From assembly GCA_037957365.1 (NCBI GenBank), contig JARHVA010004803.1:739501-803500 (forward strand): 64,000 bases of DNA, in the 5' to 3' direction. Under the pieces are notes generated by a model. The model ran no database searches, was not told where the DNA came from, and worked only from the letters and a program-made list of their open reading frames with translations. The first letter of the stretch is position 1. The number at the start of each line of letters is the position of its first letter. The translations under genes and the position numbers were made by a program. Below are positions 10,983 through 23,720 of the stretch, piece after piece. This stretch comes from Torreya grandis. Lineage: Eukaryota > Streptophyta > Pinopsida > Cupressales > Taxaceae.

Positions 10983-13023
10983 TATTGATGTCTTAAAATT
11001 GTGCTAGATCTTAATCAACAACAATGGGAAGTTTCAAGCTATGGGACAATACGGCTTGAAAACAACCTCTAGATTTTAAAGAAGCTGGTCTCTTCTTTTG
11101 TATTGGCTGTTGGGGAAAAGGGATAGGAGACTAAACAGAAATGTAAAATGCAGGAATTGAAACATAACTATGGTGATGTGCCTAAGAGTAATCCTAATCC
11201 TAACCTGAGCACAGTGAAACTATTATGCGATTCTATTACATTTAAGAGCATACAAGTGCATGATCAATGTAAAAGATTGGAATAATAGAAACAGAGGCTC
11301 ACAACAGGGGAGTCTTTTGCTAAGATACAAGAATTGTCAATAAAGGCATAGTGTTCAATCTTCTTAATAGAATCTTCTAATCACATAGGAGACATAGAAG
11401 TCACGCACAGTCATGTAAATCTTTAGATTCAAGAAAACGAGACAAAAGCAAATAACATTTCCAATCACTGCACTAGAAAATCTATAGTATAGACTACTTT
11501 GCAAACAACACAGATAACATCAACAAAGGCATGGAGCTCAAATTTCCTCAATTCATTCAGCCACATAAGGGACACAAAAACATGCATGATTACATAAACT
11601 TTACAACTCAAGAAAATTGAGACAAGAGCAAATGATATTATTGGCCACAAACTTTAGATAGTCTAAAACTATGAGAATTCCCCCCTCCCTAGATTTTGCA
11701 ATTCTTCTTCTTTTATAGCCCCAGATACATAAATAAATAATAATAATTTGAACTTTGGTGCATTCAATGCTTTGAAAAGCCATGCTAGATAAGAATGGCT
11801 GCCCTTAACTGTGGCATGGCGATTCTTGACTAGTTCCTCTCTTCGCACCTGAATTTCAAATTTCATCACGTACTGGACCACTCAACTGTCTATTATACCT
11901 CTACTATTAGGAGATAAATGGATGGCATCTTCAATGCTTACAAGCCCTAAAAAAACTACCCAGTGCATTGCTCCATCTACTCGAATTAACTCTCACCAAA
12001 TTTCCCTCCATTTTCACTTTAACAGGTAGACGAGAACTCTGTTCTATTTGTAATGGAAGAGGACCCTTAGCCAATTTATGAAAAACACTCCTTTTGGCAT
12101 CAAAAAATGACATTTGGCACTCTCTACCAAGTTCATTGAAGACACGTGGCCCTCTCCCTTTCCTTGGCTATGTTGTATATTTATTCGGGACTCATAATAG
12201 GTTCTTACAGATGGCGACACCTGGCAGCTTCCATGGATTTTGAAGTAACATCCAAGGCCCACCACAACCTTTATTCAGTAATGAAACTTGAGGATGATCC
12301 CTCAGATGTTGACATGTGGAAATCTCTACTGCTCTTGGGAAGATACGTGGCATCTTCCACTTCTTCATCTAAAGGTATGCGGTGCCTTCCGCTGCCTTTT
12401 GGGGATGGGGTAGAAAGGGATCATAGAGTGACACTTGGCAGACTCCACTACTCTTAGCACTTAAGCAAAATGAAAGGATGCCTTTATGCGTTGAATGAAA
12501 TAATTGGACCAAAGTCTCCCAGATGACGACACGTGGTGGCTTGCGATTTTTCTATGAAAAGGTATTTCAAGGCCTCTGCAACTACCACTTGGCACTTTCT
12601 GCCTTCTCTGCTGCTTTATGTTGAAAGTCTTTGAATGAAGTGCAGACATCGATATGAGATGCAGATGTTGACACGTAGTGCATTCTACTTAACTACTATT
12701 GGGTATGTGGCATGGTCTGCGGTTCTCGAAGGTTACAAAAAGGGGGCTCGGGGAATGCCAACTATCAACTTTGTCTCCGAGAAAGTGACACTTAGCAGCA
12801 TCTGCTTGAACTAATACTCAGGCAAAAATGAGATGAAGGAAACAAGAAGGGAAAAAAGACCTGCTCAGAGGGTGACACTTGGTAGCTTCTGCTGCATCTC
12901 AACACTTAGGCAAAATGAACCGGCCCTCTGCTTCAAAATTTTGCTGCTTCGCTCGAAGAACCAAAATTGCAGTGCTCGACTGAAAATAATTGAATATGAC
13001 ATAGAGTAGGAAATTACTCTACA
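10983..13023 (-). repeat. E1 LTR, right copy (5' LTR)
   Basis: This is the partner of 5191-7197. It begins TATTGATGTC, a substituted TG terminus, and ends ACTCTACA followed by CATGA. A TATAAAA on the minus strand is at 11711-11717. G-box-like motifs recur (CACGTGGC at 12143-12150, ACACGTGG near 12529). Confidence 0.95.
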
Positions 13024-13300
13024 CATGACATCAGTTAACACTTAAGGATATGTGGTGATGAGGTCCAGGCACTCCTCCCACCAAGCTTTGAACTTACACT
13101 CTTGAACAATAGCTCCATAGACCTACATCTAAACTAGATTCTAGAACTATTATGCTGGCCAATAATCAATATTCAGATGCACTTCCCCCTTTGGTGACTT
13201 CCATTACGTGAAAAAAATTAGGAAGATTAGGAAATGATACTAAAATGTTTGGTTGGGGGAAGTGAAACATTTCTCATTATTTATGAGCAACTCCTAGATA
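13024..13300 (-). pseudogene. G1 accessory ORF remnant, proximal part
   Basis: The minus-strand frame contains KFKAWWEECLDLITTYP then VLTDV, and reads directly into MQYLPRHTTFALLPKG at 5190 once E1 and one CATGA copy are removed. This continuity supports the E1 boundaries and shows that the target was coding sequence. Several TAG and TAA codons interrupt it upstream. Confidence 0.55.
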
Positions 13301-14764
<1,464 letters not shown>

Positions 14765-15002
14765 TCTCTGAAGATCTCTTAACACCATGGTTCCTTATTG
14801 CATTAAATCATGTATAATGTAGGTCCCTTTCCATCATTTATGTAGCTTGTCTAAAATTGCTTTGAAATGATTGTCATACAATAGGATAGGGTAATATTTG
14901 TGAAATTCCTTTTGGTACAAGTTCTTATCATGCCATCTTTCTAGAATTGCTTGTGCACTTATTGCATCAAGGTTGTTCTAAATCAGAACTCATCCATCTT
15001 AT
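14765..15002 (-). pseudogene. G1 integrase C-terminal tail
   Basis: The minus strand encodes, with a few stops, LLYDNHFKAILDKLHK then WKGTYIIHDLMQ and GTMVLRDL. This matches the usual end of plant Gypsy integrases (LLYDSRFK...KLR..W.GPY.V....G...L). The upstream half lies across E2 at 21629 and beyond. Confidence 0.75.
14998..15002. repeat. Target-site duplication of E2, left copy (CTTAT)
   Basis: CTTAT precedes the TGTTGACC LTR start and recurs exactly at 21624-21628 after the CGTCAACA LTR end. Confidence 0.9.
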
Positions 15003-15126
15003 TGTTGACCAATTCTTGCCCCTGGCAAAATTATGGTCAACTTCTTCCCTGGCTTTTTGAAGCCAGTCAATTTTGGGTTGCAAGTCCATCTTCAAGTTCA
15101 TGCTCAGTTCGGGCCTAGTTCATGTT

Positions 15127-15365
15127 TGGTTCAGCCTTGGTTCAGCATCTCATTTCAACAAGCATTGAACCATTGAACCGTTGAACCTATCTTTGGTTCA
15201 ATGACTTTGGTTCAAAGAAAAAGGTTCAATGCTTTGGTTTAAGTGGGCTTGGTTCAAGTCAAAGGTTCAACATTTAGTTCAATGCAAAGATTTCATCGAG
15301 CTTGGTTCATCGGCGTGCTTGGTTGAACACTTGAATTGTTGAACCTTTTTGGTTCAACTGCTTGG
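15127..15365. repeat. Cluster of GGTTCA / TGAACC motifs in E2 LTR
   Basis: Thirteen exact hexamers (nine GGTTCA and four TGAACC) fall in about 240 bases, often as TTGGTTCAA or ATTGAACC, with several inverted pairs. The cluster is kept in the other LTR near 19618-19856. Clustered inverted hexamers could form hairpins or bind a dimeric factor. Function is inferred only. Confidence 0.8.
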
Positions 15366-15483
15366 TTCTAGGGTATGCCCCAAGCTGAAGGGCAGTCTTC
15401 AGGTCAAAGAGCCCTTTTAGAGGGTAGGCGCAATAAAATAAAGAGACCCAGGCAAAATTTAGTTCAATTCATTAAGTTCAAAT

Positions 15484-15720
15484 GTTAAAGAACCAAATTC
15501 CTTCAGACTTTTTTCCCAAAGGAATTCCTTCAGACAAAAAGTCCAAAGGAATTCAAGTAAAGCAATACAAAGCGGCCGGGCAGACAAATTTCTGTGGACT
15601 TTTTGCTCATTAGAAAATGTTCACAGACAAAAGTCCATGGAAACACAAATGAAAAGCCACAGTCAAAAGACCCAGGGAAATTGTTCACAGACAATTTGCC
15701 CGCGGGAGCCCAGGGAAAGT
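15484..15720. repeat. Palindromic module array in E2 5' LTR
   Basis: Related short inverted repeats follow one another: GGAATTCCTTCAGAC/AAAAAGTCCAAAGGAATTC, then CACAGACAAAAGTCCATGG, then CACAGACAATTTGCCC. Each has a GACAAAAGTC-like core. The matching 3' LTR region contains the perfect hairpin at 20014-20046. Confidence 0.65.
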
Positions 15721-16210
15721 CCAAGGCAGATAGAGATCTGCCGAAAGACCCCGAAGGGCAGGTGCCCTTGCGGGGGACTTCCAGCCAAACAAAATGACTT
15801 TTCAAAGGGCTAAAAGGTGCTGAAGGGAAAATACAAGGCAAGAATGCCTGAAGCCAGTGAAGGATCTGACAACATCTGCATGGCCATCAAGTTTAATCAA
15901 ATGAAATAGCCATTGGTGTTCAAAGCACAATGGCCGCATAAATGTCAACTTTAGTGCAATGGAGTAGCCATTTGTTTCAAACTCAGAAAGCATTGGAAGG
16001 GAGCTCAAAATGCAGTGATCTACCAAGTGTTCGCCCCTGGGGGCTGACAAGCCAGAAGAGACAAAGAAGACAAAGGGCAAATCGCAGATGACAAAGACAA
16101 GGAGAGTGACAAGGTGCAGAAGTGACAAGGCAGTCCAAATGGCAAAGATAGATGATTTATTGCCTGTTAATCCCAATACCGCAAATAGCAAGCAGCAGGG
16201 TCCGTGCATT

Positions 16211-16217
16211 TATAAAA
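16211..16217 (+). promoter_or_regulatory. TATA box in E2 5' LTR
   Basis: TATAAAA in GTGCATTTATAAAAGGGGAC, about 920 bases before the LTR end. The other LTR has ATTTAAAAAAGGGG at the same place (near 20701), so its TATA has been lost. Confidence 0.6.
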
Positions 16218-17128
16218 GGGGACAAATTTCATCTATTGGCAGAAAAGAGGCATGACCCATGCTTCCACATTAAAGATCAAATGCCAAAGTCAACTTTGGT
16301 GATTATACAACATGGTTCCAGTGGGCTTCTTTTAGAATAATGACAGCACAATAGTGTTTTCCTCTTTCCAATGGGACGCGACAGGCCAACTTGTCAAAGA
16401 AGTGCCAAGTTTCTTTCTCCTTTCTTCTATATATTGTAACTTCTCATTTTGGAGAAGAATCAGTTCTTCCACTTTTACAAAGGTGCAACCCTGGCAAAAT
16501 TTCACCTGAATCAAATGAAATGTAGTCTATTACCTCCATATGGATAGATGTTTCAGAGTATGCCTTGAGTGTTTGTTTGTGTCCTGTCATTATTTCTTGA
16601 TGCTCTCACAGGTTCAACACCAGCAGACCTATCATCTACAAGGCACCATTTCTACAACTGAAAGGAGAAGAGTTTACATTTGAGAAGACCAAAATAGAAG
16701 GAGTTATTTATAGTGTGCATTTCATAGCGCCTCATTGATTTTTTATTTCCTGTGTTTTCATGAAAGCCTCCTTGCCAATCTTTTGTAGCCTGGTCCTTCT
16801 GCCAAGTGTGTAGAGTATGTGTGTATTTGTCTGATTCTGAGAGTGGATGTATGAAGGTTGACCTATTTTGTTGCATCACCTCTTTAGAGTAGGTTTTGTT
16901 TTTCCTACAATCTCTCTCTCTTTTCATCACCCCCTTTCTATCTATACATATATATGTGTGTTTTGCACTTGTTGGAACAAACACGATGCATCAAAGGGAG
17001 CTAACCCTTATCTGGAGACTCTCTCCTCCAGCTTCACCAGTCCCACATCCAAGAGGAGAGTTTCCATGTTGTGAGGAGAAGGTAGGAACCTATTTTCCTA
17101 CCACTGGGTGCATTTTCCTATGTCAACA

Positions 17129-17151
17129 GTTTTGGCACGCCCGGTGGGACC
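17129..17151 (+). other. E2 primer-binding site
   Basis: Directly after the LTR end (GTCAACA) comes GTTT then TGGCACGCCCGGTGGGACC. It agrees with the E1 site except at a few C/T and G/A positions. Confidence 0.75.
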
Positions 17152-17394
17152 TAGTTTTACAACACAGTAAAGTTTCAAGATTGATGTTGGTCCTGTTATA
17201 GCAAATCAATTTTTTCAACATCTGGGAACTCTGAGTTAATTAGCTGGTTAAGTAACCCGGTGCCATTAGAAATCATTTCTTGTATGTATACTTCTTTTGC
17301 TTAAAATCATGGGTTTTGTTTTCCTTCATATAATATCGATCAGACTCAAAATATTCAGAGAATCCCCTCAAGAAGCTCTCCTGGTTGCCCTACA

Positions 17395-19171
17395 ATGAAA
17401 AAGGAAATGGCCCTAAAATTGGAAATTAATAGGCTGGAAGAGCAGTACAAATATCAACATGAGTTGATGAATGAAGAGGAGTGTTTGTTTAGGCAAACAC
17501 AAGCCGTACAGTCCATGGAAGAGGAGGCAGTAAAATTGAAAAATCCTTTTTTTCAAGGCAGCCAACCTTGCGTGCCCCCTTCCTATCCTAAAAAAAAACC
17601 CCTCTTTTGCACCAAATCCTTTCTATCATATTGCACTTGCTCACTCCAGCACATTAAATACATCTGCCCCCAATCCATTGCGCCTAGCTTTCCAACAACA
17701 GAGGGCATCAGAACAACCTCCCATGGAAATGAACCTTCTAAATTCCTTAGATTGTGAATTTTCCATTGGGGGGAATGCCATGAACTGGCACATCTCACTC
17801 AAAGCTGATCGTACTCAACAAGATGATGCTGGTCACCTCCAAGAGAGACTCTTCCAGGACAACCTAGCTAGAAGAATTGAGGATTTAAAGGCTAGGATAA
17901 AGCTGCTTCTTGAAAAAGTGATGAAATTTTTAGACCTTGTGGAGGAGCCTCAGGACCTTGGAGATAACAAAGTTGATACCTGTTCACAAGAGCAAAATTT
18001 TAATTAAGAGATCCTGAACTGGGGAAGAATAGTAAAATCATGGGGCAGAAAAGAAGAAGAAAAGCAAGGTTTTTCTCAAACCCTTGAAGAAGCTAAAGCT
18101 GCACCTGCTCATGATAATGCTGACGACCTCCAGGAGAAGCTCTTCCAAGAAGATTTGGCCAAGAGAATAGTAGAATTGGGATCCAAAGAGAAATTCCTCA
18201 ACCAATGTGTGATGGATGATTCAGACCAAACAAAACATTCTATGTCCGAACACACCCCACTTACACATTTCCAAGAGAGTTATAAGGCCGTACCTGATAT
18301 TAGTGAAGTGCTGACCAAGTGGAAGGAGGAGAATCATTCGATTCTAGCTCAAGGACTGCCTCCTCTTCCACATGTTTTCTCCACTTCACCTCTTCTCAAG
18401 GAAGAACTTGTTTTTCAAGAGGCATGTGAGGAGCAAAAGATCCAATCTGCAGTCTTTCAAGAAGCTGTCATGAGTGACAACGAAGAAGAAATTGTCATTG
18501 ATACTCCTTGTGGAGACCTTATCAGCAATGGAGAAGATGTAGGTCTTGCATATATGCAGATGTTCCATCAATTTGAGGAGGAGCAAATGCATGGTAAGTT
18601 CTCTTCCCCTCTATTTGATGAACTTCCTTGCTATTTTAATGATGAGGTCAACTACATTGAAGAGCCTGAGTTAGAGGAAAATCAAGAGGATACTTTTGAA
18701 CATCTAGAGGTCCTGATTTTTGAGGAGGAAAAGGAGAGGTTTGTCTTCTTGGAGGAATGCCTTGAAGAAGTAAGATTAAAATAGGGAAGTGAAGTTTTGT
18801 GGGATGAGCAATATTTTTTTGAGCCCATTTCAGACATCACCACAATCACCCTTATTCAAGAAGGCCAAGAGGAAGCAAAGGACGAGTCTGATAGAGTTTT
18901 CAATGAGACAAAAGGAAACAAATCAGACCATGATACATTGCAGAATAATTGTGCAGATCAAGGGGATTATGTTGATGAGTCAACAACCATTGATTTCTTA
19001 GTGTGGAGCACCTATAGAAGGGACCAACATTCAATAGGCTTCCAAGGACAAATAGATTACATAAATGTCAGAGGCATGTTCAATTTTGATCCACTCGGAT
19101 ACCAGCCAACTCAGGTGGCAGGCAAGAGGAGCAGGTCACCAATTTTCTCTTTTATTCAGCTATTTACCTAG
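17395..19171 (+). pseudogene. E2 ORF: long acidic protein shared with E1
   Basis: A frame of about 590 codons with few lesions: one frameshift near a run of nine A at about 17589, a TAA at 18005-18007 and a TAG at 18782-18784. The N-terminus is a predicted coiled coil (LEINRLEEQYKYQHELMNEE). A 17-residue unit occurs twice, LQERLFQDNLARRIEDL near 17840 and LQEKLFQEDLAKRIVEL near 18130. The second half is very acidic, with EEEIVIDTP, and the C-terminal block DFLVWS...FQGQIDYINVRGMF (18992-19120) matches E1 ORF1 without gaps. No known domain is recognised. It is the only protein the element could have encoded. Confidence 0.7.
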
Positions 19172-19493
19172 CACCATAAGTCTTCTCACCAAGAAGGGGA
19201 CTTGAGAAGTTTTCCCTTTGATCCAAGAGGAAGGCAAATATTCCTGGTTAGCTGTATATAATAGTCTGTTTTCAGTTTCTTTCCTACTTTCCCTAAGTGC
19301 AGTTTGCACAGGTAGTATTTTTTTAGCCTTGTGTGTTTCCCTTTGTGTGGGGGTAAAAGGCTTCATGTTTGATTCTCAAATCTTTGGAGCTATTGTTAAT
19401 TCTTTCATAGCTGCATCTGACTCTACACCCAATGGACTTTAAGGCAACTGAGTTCTAAGCACGGCAGGGATGCTTCCCCTATGAGTTACCATC
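19172..19493 (+). other. E2 3' interior without a clear polypurine tract
   Basis: Non-coding sequence up to the right LTR. The bases just before the LTR (CCCCTATGAGTTACCATC) are not purine-rich. The nearest purine-rich stretch is AAGAAGGGGACTTGAGAAG near 19191, about 285 bases away. Confidence 0.5.
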
Positions 19494-20013
19494 TGTTGAC
19501 CAATTCTTACCCTCTGGAAAAACTATGGTCAACATCTTCCCTGGCTTTTCAAAGCCAGTCAATTTTGGGTTGCAATTCCATCTTCAAGTTCATGCTCATT
19601 TCAGGCCTGGTTCATGTTTGGTTCAGCCTTGGTTCAGCATCTCATTTCAACAAGCGTTGAACCATTGAACCGTTGAACCTATCTTTGGTTCAATGGCTTC
19701 GGTTCAAAGGAAAAGGTTCAATGCTTTAGTTTAAGTGGGCTAGGTTCAAGCCAAAGGTTCAACATTTGGTTTAATGCAAAGAGTTCATCAGGCTTGGTTC
19801 ATTGGGGCGCTTGGTTGAACCCTTGAACCGTTGAACCTTTTTGGTTCAACGGCTTGGTACAAGGGTATGCCCCAAGCTGAAGGGTAGTCTTTAGGTCAAA
19901 GAGCCCTTTTGGAGGGCAGGAACAACAAAAGAAATAGACCCAGGCAAAGTTTATTTCAATTCATTAAGTTTAAATGTTAAAGCCCTGAATTCCTTTAGAC
20001 TTTTTGCTTGAAG

Positions 20014-20046
20014 GAATTCCTTCAGACAAAAAGTCTGAAGGAATTC
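20014..20046. repeat. Perfect 14-bp stem hairpin in E2 3' LTR
   Basis: GAATTCCTTCAGAC, a five-A loop, then GTCTGAAGGAATTC. A second imperfect copy of the first arm lies just upstream (GAATTCCTTTAGAC at about 19987), so alternative pairings are possible. Confidence 0.9.
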
Positions 20047-21435
20047 AGGCAAAACAATACAAAGCAGCAGGGCGAACAAATTTCTATAGACTTTTTGTCC
20101 ATAGGAAAATGTCTATAGACAAAAGCCCATAGAAACACAAATGAAAAGCCACAGTCAAAAGAACCGAGGAAATTGTTTGCGGACAATTTGCCTACGGGAG
20201 CCCAGGGAAAGTCCAAGGTAGATAGAGATCCGCCGAAGGACCCCGAAAGGCAGGTGCCCTTGCAGGGGACTTTTAGCCAAACAAAAGGACTTTTTCAAAG
20301 GGTCAGAAGGTGGTGAAGGGAAAATACAAGGCAAGAAGGCCTAAAGCCAGTGAAGGATTTGACGACGTTCGCATGGCCATCAAGTTTAATCAAATGAAAT
20401 AGCCATTGGTGTTCAAAGCACGACGGCTGTGTGGACATCAACTTTAGTGCAATGGAGTAGCTTTTTGTTTCAAACTGAGAAAGCATTGGAAGGGAGCTCA
20501 AAATGCAGTGATCCACTAAGTGTTCACCCCTGGGGGCTGACAAGCCAGAAGAGACAAAGAAGACAAAGGGCAAATTGCAGATGACAAAGACAAGGAGAGT
20601 GACAAGGTGCAGAAGTGACAAGGTAGTCCAAATGGCAAAGATAGATGATTTATTGCCTGTTAATCCCAATAGCACAAACAACAAGCAGTAGGGTCCATGC
20701 ATTTAAAAAAGGGGACAAATTTCATCTATTGGTAGAAAAGAGGCATGATCCATGCTTCCACATTAAAGCTCGAATGCCAAAGTCAAATTTGGTGATTATA
20801 CAACATGGTTCCAATGGGCTTCTTTTATAATGATGACAACATAACAGTGTTTTCCTCTTTCCAATGGGACGTGACAGGCCAACTTGTCAAAGAAGCGCCA
20901 AGTTTCTTTCTCCTTTCTTTTATATATTGTAAATTCTCATTTTGGAGAAGAATCGGTTCTTCCACTTTTGCAAAGGCGCAGCCTTGGCAAAATTTCACCT
21001 GAATCAAATAAAATGCAATCTGTTACCTCCATCTAGATAGATGTTTCAGAGTATGCCTTGAGTGTTTGTCTGTGTCCAGTCATTATTTCTTGATGCTCTC
21101 ATAGGTTCAACACCAACAAACCTGTCATCTACAAGGCACCATTTCTACAGCTGAAAGGAGAAGAGCTGACATTTGAGAAGACCAAAATAGAAGGAGTTAC
21201 TTACAGTGTGCATTTCACAGCACCTCAGTGATTTTTTGTTTCATGTGTTTTCATGAAAGCCTCCCTGCCAGTCTTTTGTAGCCTGGTCCTTCTGCCAAGT
21301 GTGTAGAGTATGTGTGTATTTGTCTAATTCTGAGAGTGGATGTGTGAAGGTTGACCTATTTTGGTGCATCACCTCTTTAAATTAGGTTTTGTTTTTCTTG
21401 CAATCTCTCTCTCTTTTCATCCCCCCCTTTTTATC

Positions 21436-21456
21436 TGTGTGTGTGTGTGTGTGTGT
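21436..21456. repeat. (TG)n microsatellite
   Basis: About ten TG units in the right E2 LTR. The left LTR has ATACATATATATGTGTG at the same place, so the repeat changed after insertion. Confidence 0.9.
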
Positions 21457-21628
21457 TTTGCACTTGCTGGAACAAACACGATGCATCAAAGGGAGATAAC
21501 CCTTATCTAGAGAATCTCTCCTCTAGCTTCACCAGTCCCATAGGTGAGAGGAGAGTTTCCATGTTGTGAGGAGAAGGCAGGAACCTATTTTCTTGCCACT
21601 GGGTGCATTTTCCTGCGTCAACACTTAT

Positions 21629-22400
21629 TTAGTTTAGGGATCTAATTACTAAAAGACTCATGATCTCTGAGTCGCATGACCATGGTAATGTACAGGATGG
21701 GTACTACATATTCCATTGGCACGACTACTTGTAGACCATATACCAATTGGAATGGCATAAATCTTATATCCCTTTTGTAATGTGTGTGATATGCCAACAA
21801 GATCGTAGGAATGTGATATTCCCAATCATCCCTCTTGACATCATAGATTTTTGTTAGCATTTTACCCAATACTTTATTAGATGTTTTAGCTTGTTTATTA
21901 TCCTACGGATGATACATAGTGATTTTTCAATGAGAGATCATAAATTATTTAGTTATGGCCTTAATGGTATTGTTTATAAATTGCATTTCTCTATTGATGA
22001 CTAATTTTATAGGGCATCTGAACATTGTAATGATATTTTAATATATAAACTTTATTGTGTCCCTCACATCATAGTAGGGTGTTGCATTATCTTCAACCCA
22101 CTTAGTAAAATAGTCCATCATAGTGATGACATATATTGATTTGATGTGCTTCCTCAGTGGGTTGATAAATAAAAAAGATCAATTCCACATTGTCCAAAAG
22201 GTTTCTCCACTAATAGAGGCTATAAAGACATCTCATTTTTCTATATCAATTTACCCATACGATGTTAGACATCATAGTGCTACACAACTCTATGTGTATC
22301 CTAGAATAGATTTGGCCACCATAATCCACTCTGTAGTAGATCTCTTACCATAGCTTCTCCATAAAAATGCCATCATGTGACTCCTTAATGAGCTTCCTCT
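21629..22400 (-). pseudogene. G1 integrase catalytic core
   Basis: The minus strand encodes a recognisable Gypsy integrase core: KPFGQCGIDL, MMDYFTKWVED, then VINREMQFINN where VxDRGxxF is usual, then HP.DNKQAKTSNKVLGKMLTK where NGQAE is usual, and LLAYHTHYKR...MPFQLVYG near 21700. The first catalytic Asp is kept (GID). The second is Asn and the Glu is Lys, both explained by G-to-A changes. Several stops also occur. E2 truncates the tail, which resumes at 15002. Confidence 0.85.
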
Positions 22401-22789
22401 AATATTTGAGGTCATTCATGTTCCATAACAACTGTACACAAAATTTCATCCTTCCCCAAGTGATACAAAAGTCCATTAATAATTGTATATGGTAGTGCTC
22501 TAATCATAAACTTTTTTTATCACGCTCTTGATAGTGTAAATGGAAGATTCCTTGTTCAAGGAAGTTGGAAATATCTTCAAAATTCTTAAGAATTATAAAA
22601 ACATAGAAAAGATGAGCATCAAGAGATTCTTCTTGTAATTTGTATAGCTCTTCACCATTTGGTATGCGGCTAAGATGGTCTGGTCCTACATTCTCTCTTC
22701 ATGGCTTTACATTTATGTAAAATTAAAAATCCTAAAATAGCATCAACCATTGAGAGATACGTCCTCCTAGTATTGGCTTGTTGATAAGG

Positions 22790-23720
22790 TATCATAGGGC
22801 TTGATTATCATTGAAGACTTTGAATGGTGTCATAAGTAGATAATACCATAATTTTTGAAGTGTGAAAATGATAGCTAATGCTTCTTGCTTAGTAGTTGTG
22901 TAGTTTTTCTCTACATTAGAAAGTTTTTTACTAGAAAAATGAGTAGGATGGTCAAGGCCACCATCCCCTAGTTATGCAAGTACAAAACCAACTACAATGC
23001 CTAAATCATCTACATGTACATGAAAAGGCTTGCTCAAGTCTAGAAAACAAGTATGAGCACAGTAACTAATCATTATTTCAGCTTGATGAAAGCTTCTTGG
23101 CATTCTAAAGTCCAAACAAACTTTGCATTTTTATGCAATAAAATTTCTAGTGGAGATGAAAAATATGTGTATCTTTTGATATACTCATGATAATAGCCTG
23201 TATGCCCCAAAAAATAATGAACTTCAATGGAACTAATAGGTGGAGGCATACTCAATATTACCACTATTTTTACCTAGTCTACCATAATGCCTTCACTACA
23301 TACTATGTGTCCTAACAAAACACCAATGGTGTAAAAAATAAACATTTCTTCATATTCAAAGTAATGAATATAACTTGGCATCATTCCAACAATAAACATG
23401 ACTTAGAAATTTATTCTTTAAATAAGGAGAAGATTGCTCAATCGTCAAGCTAAAATTCTAGAAAGTCATGAATGAAATCCCCAAATGCCATAACCATTAT
23501 GTGATAAAACATTGTAGGTGCATTGTTAAGTCCAAAAGGCATGACCTTTTATGCAAAAAAACCCCATTATATTACAAAATTAATTTTGTCTCTATCCACT
23601 AAAACCATCTATGAAAGAATGTACTTTATAACATATGATAGACTCTTAAACTTCATTTGTGAATAGAATTAGAAATGGATCATTAATGTAGGTATCGTTT
23701 AAGATGTGATAGTCCACATA
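22790..23720 (-). pseudogene. G1 reverse transcriptase and RNase H
   Basis: The minus strand shows FIDGFSG near 23615, KVMPFGLNNAPTMF near 23545, then FGDFIHDFLEF and LDD near 23455 (the usual YLDD with its Tyr codon now a stop). The connection motif IEVHYFLGHTGYYHEYI follows near 23215, and CQEAFIKLK at 23090. An RNase H stretch with SSKKLSNVEKNYTTTKQEALAI lies near 22900. This order is standard for Ty3/Gypsy pol. Stops and at least one frameshift make it inactive. Confidence 0.85.

Larger units (their letters stand above)
5191..13023 (-). mobile_element. E1: pol-less LTR retrotransposon
   Basis: It has two LTRs of about 2.0 kb (5191-7197 and 10983-13023), a perfect CATGA target duplication, and a 3.8-kb interior. 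Minus orientation follows from three signs. A primer-site motif abuts the right LTR. Both long interior frames are on the minus strand. A TATAAAA is placed for minus-strand transcription in both LTRs. The interior encodes ORF1 (10934-9465) and ORF2 (9028-7586). No protease, RT, RNase H or integrase motif was found, so it must have been mobilised in trans. It inserted into the G1 accessory ORF, whose frame resumes on each side. Confidence 0.93.
15003..17128 (+). repeat. E2 LTR, left copy (5' LTR)
   Basis: It aligns end to end with 19494-21623. It contains the GGTTCA/TGAACC cluster (15127-15365), a run of short palindromic modules (15484-15720), a TATA box at 16211, and a TA-rich simple repeat where the other copy has TG repeats. 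Confidence 0.95.
15003..21623 (+). mobile_element. E2: pol-less LTR retrotransposon related to E1
   Basis: Two LTRs of about 2.13 kb (15003-17128 and 19494-21623) flank a 2.37-kb interior, with a perfect CTTAT target duplication. Plus orientation is set by the primer-site motif right after the left LTR and the plus-strand ORF. The interior holds only one long acidic ORF and no pol domain. The LTRs begin TGTTGACC and end GTCAACA, a 7-base inverted terminal repeat. They differ at roughly one base in ten over the first 120 bases, so the insertion is old. It lies inside the G1 integrase. Confidence 0.93.
19494..21623 (+). repeat. E2 LTR, right copy (3' LTR)
   Basis: Partner of 15003-17128, ending CGTCAACA before the CTTAT duplication. 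It carries a (TG)n tract at 21436-21456 that the left copy lacks. Confidence 0.95.

Noticed and set aside
15127..15365. tRNA gene or SINE suggested by GGTTCAA motifs
   Set aside because: No A-box partner, anticodon stem or acceptor pairing. The motif is repeated many times and lies within an LTR.
15530..16209. Minus-strand frames in the E2 LTR, with partners at 20022-20702
   Set aside because: Similarity between the copies is that of the LTR DNA itself. The frames are antisense to the element and one of the pair is interrupted, so they are probably chance.
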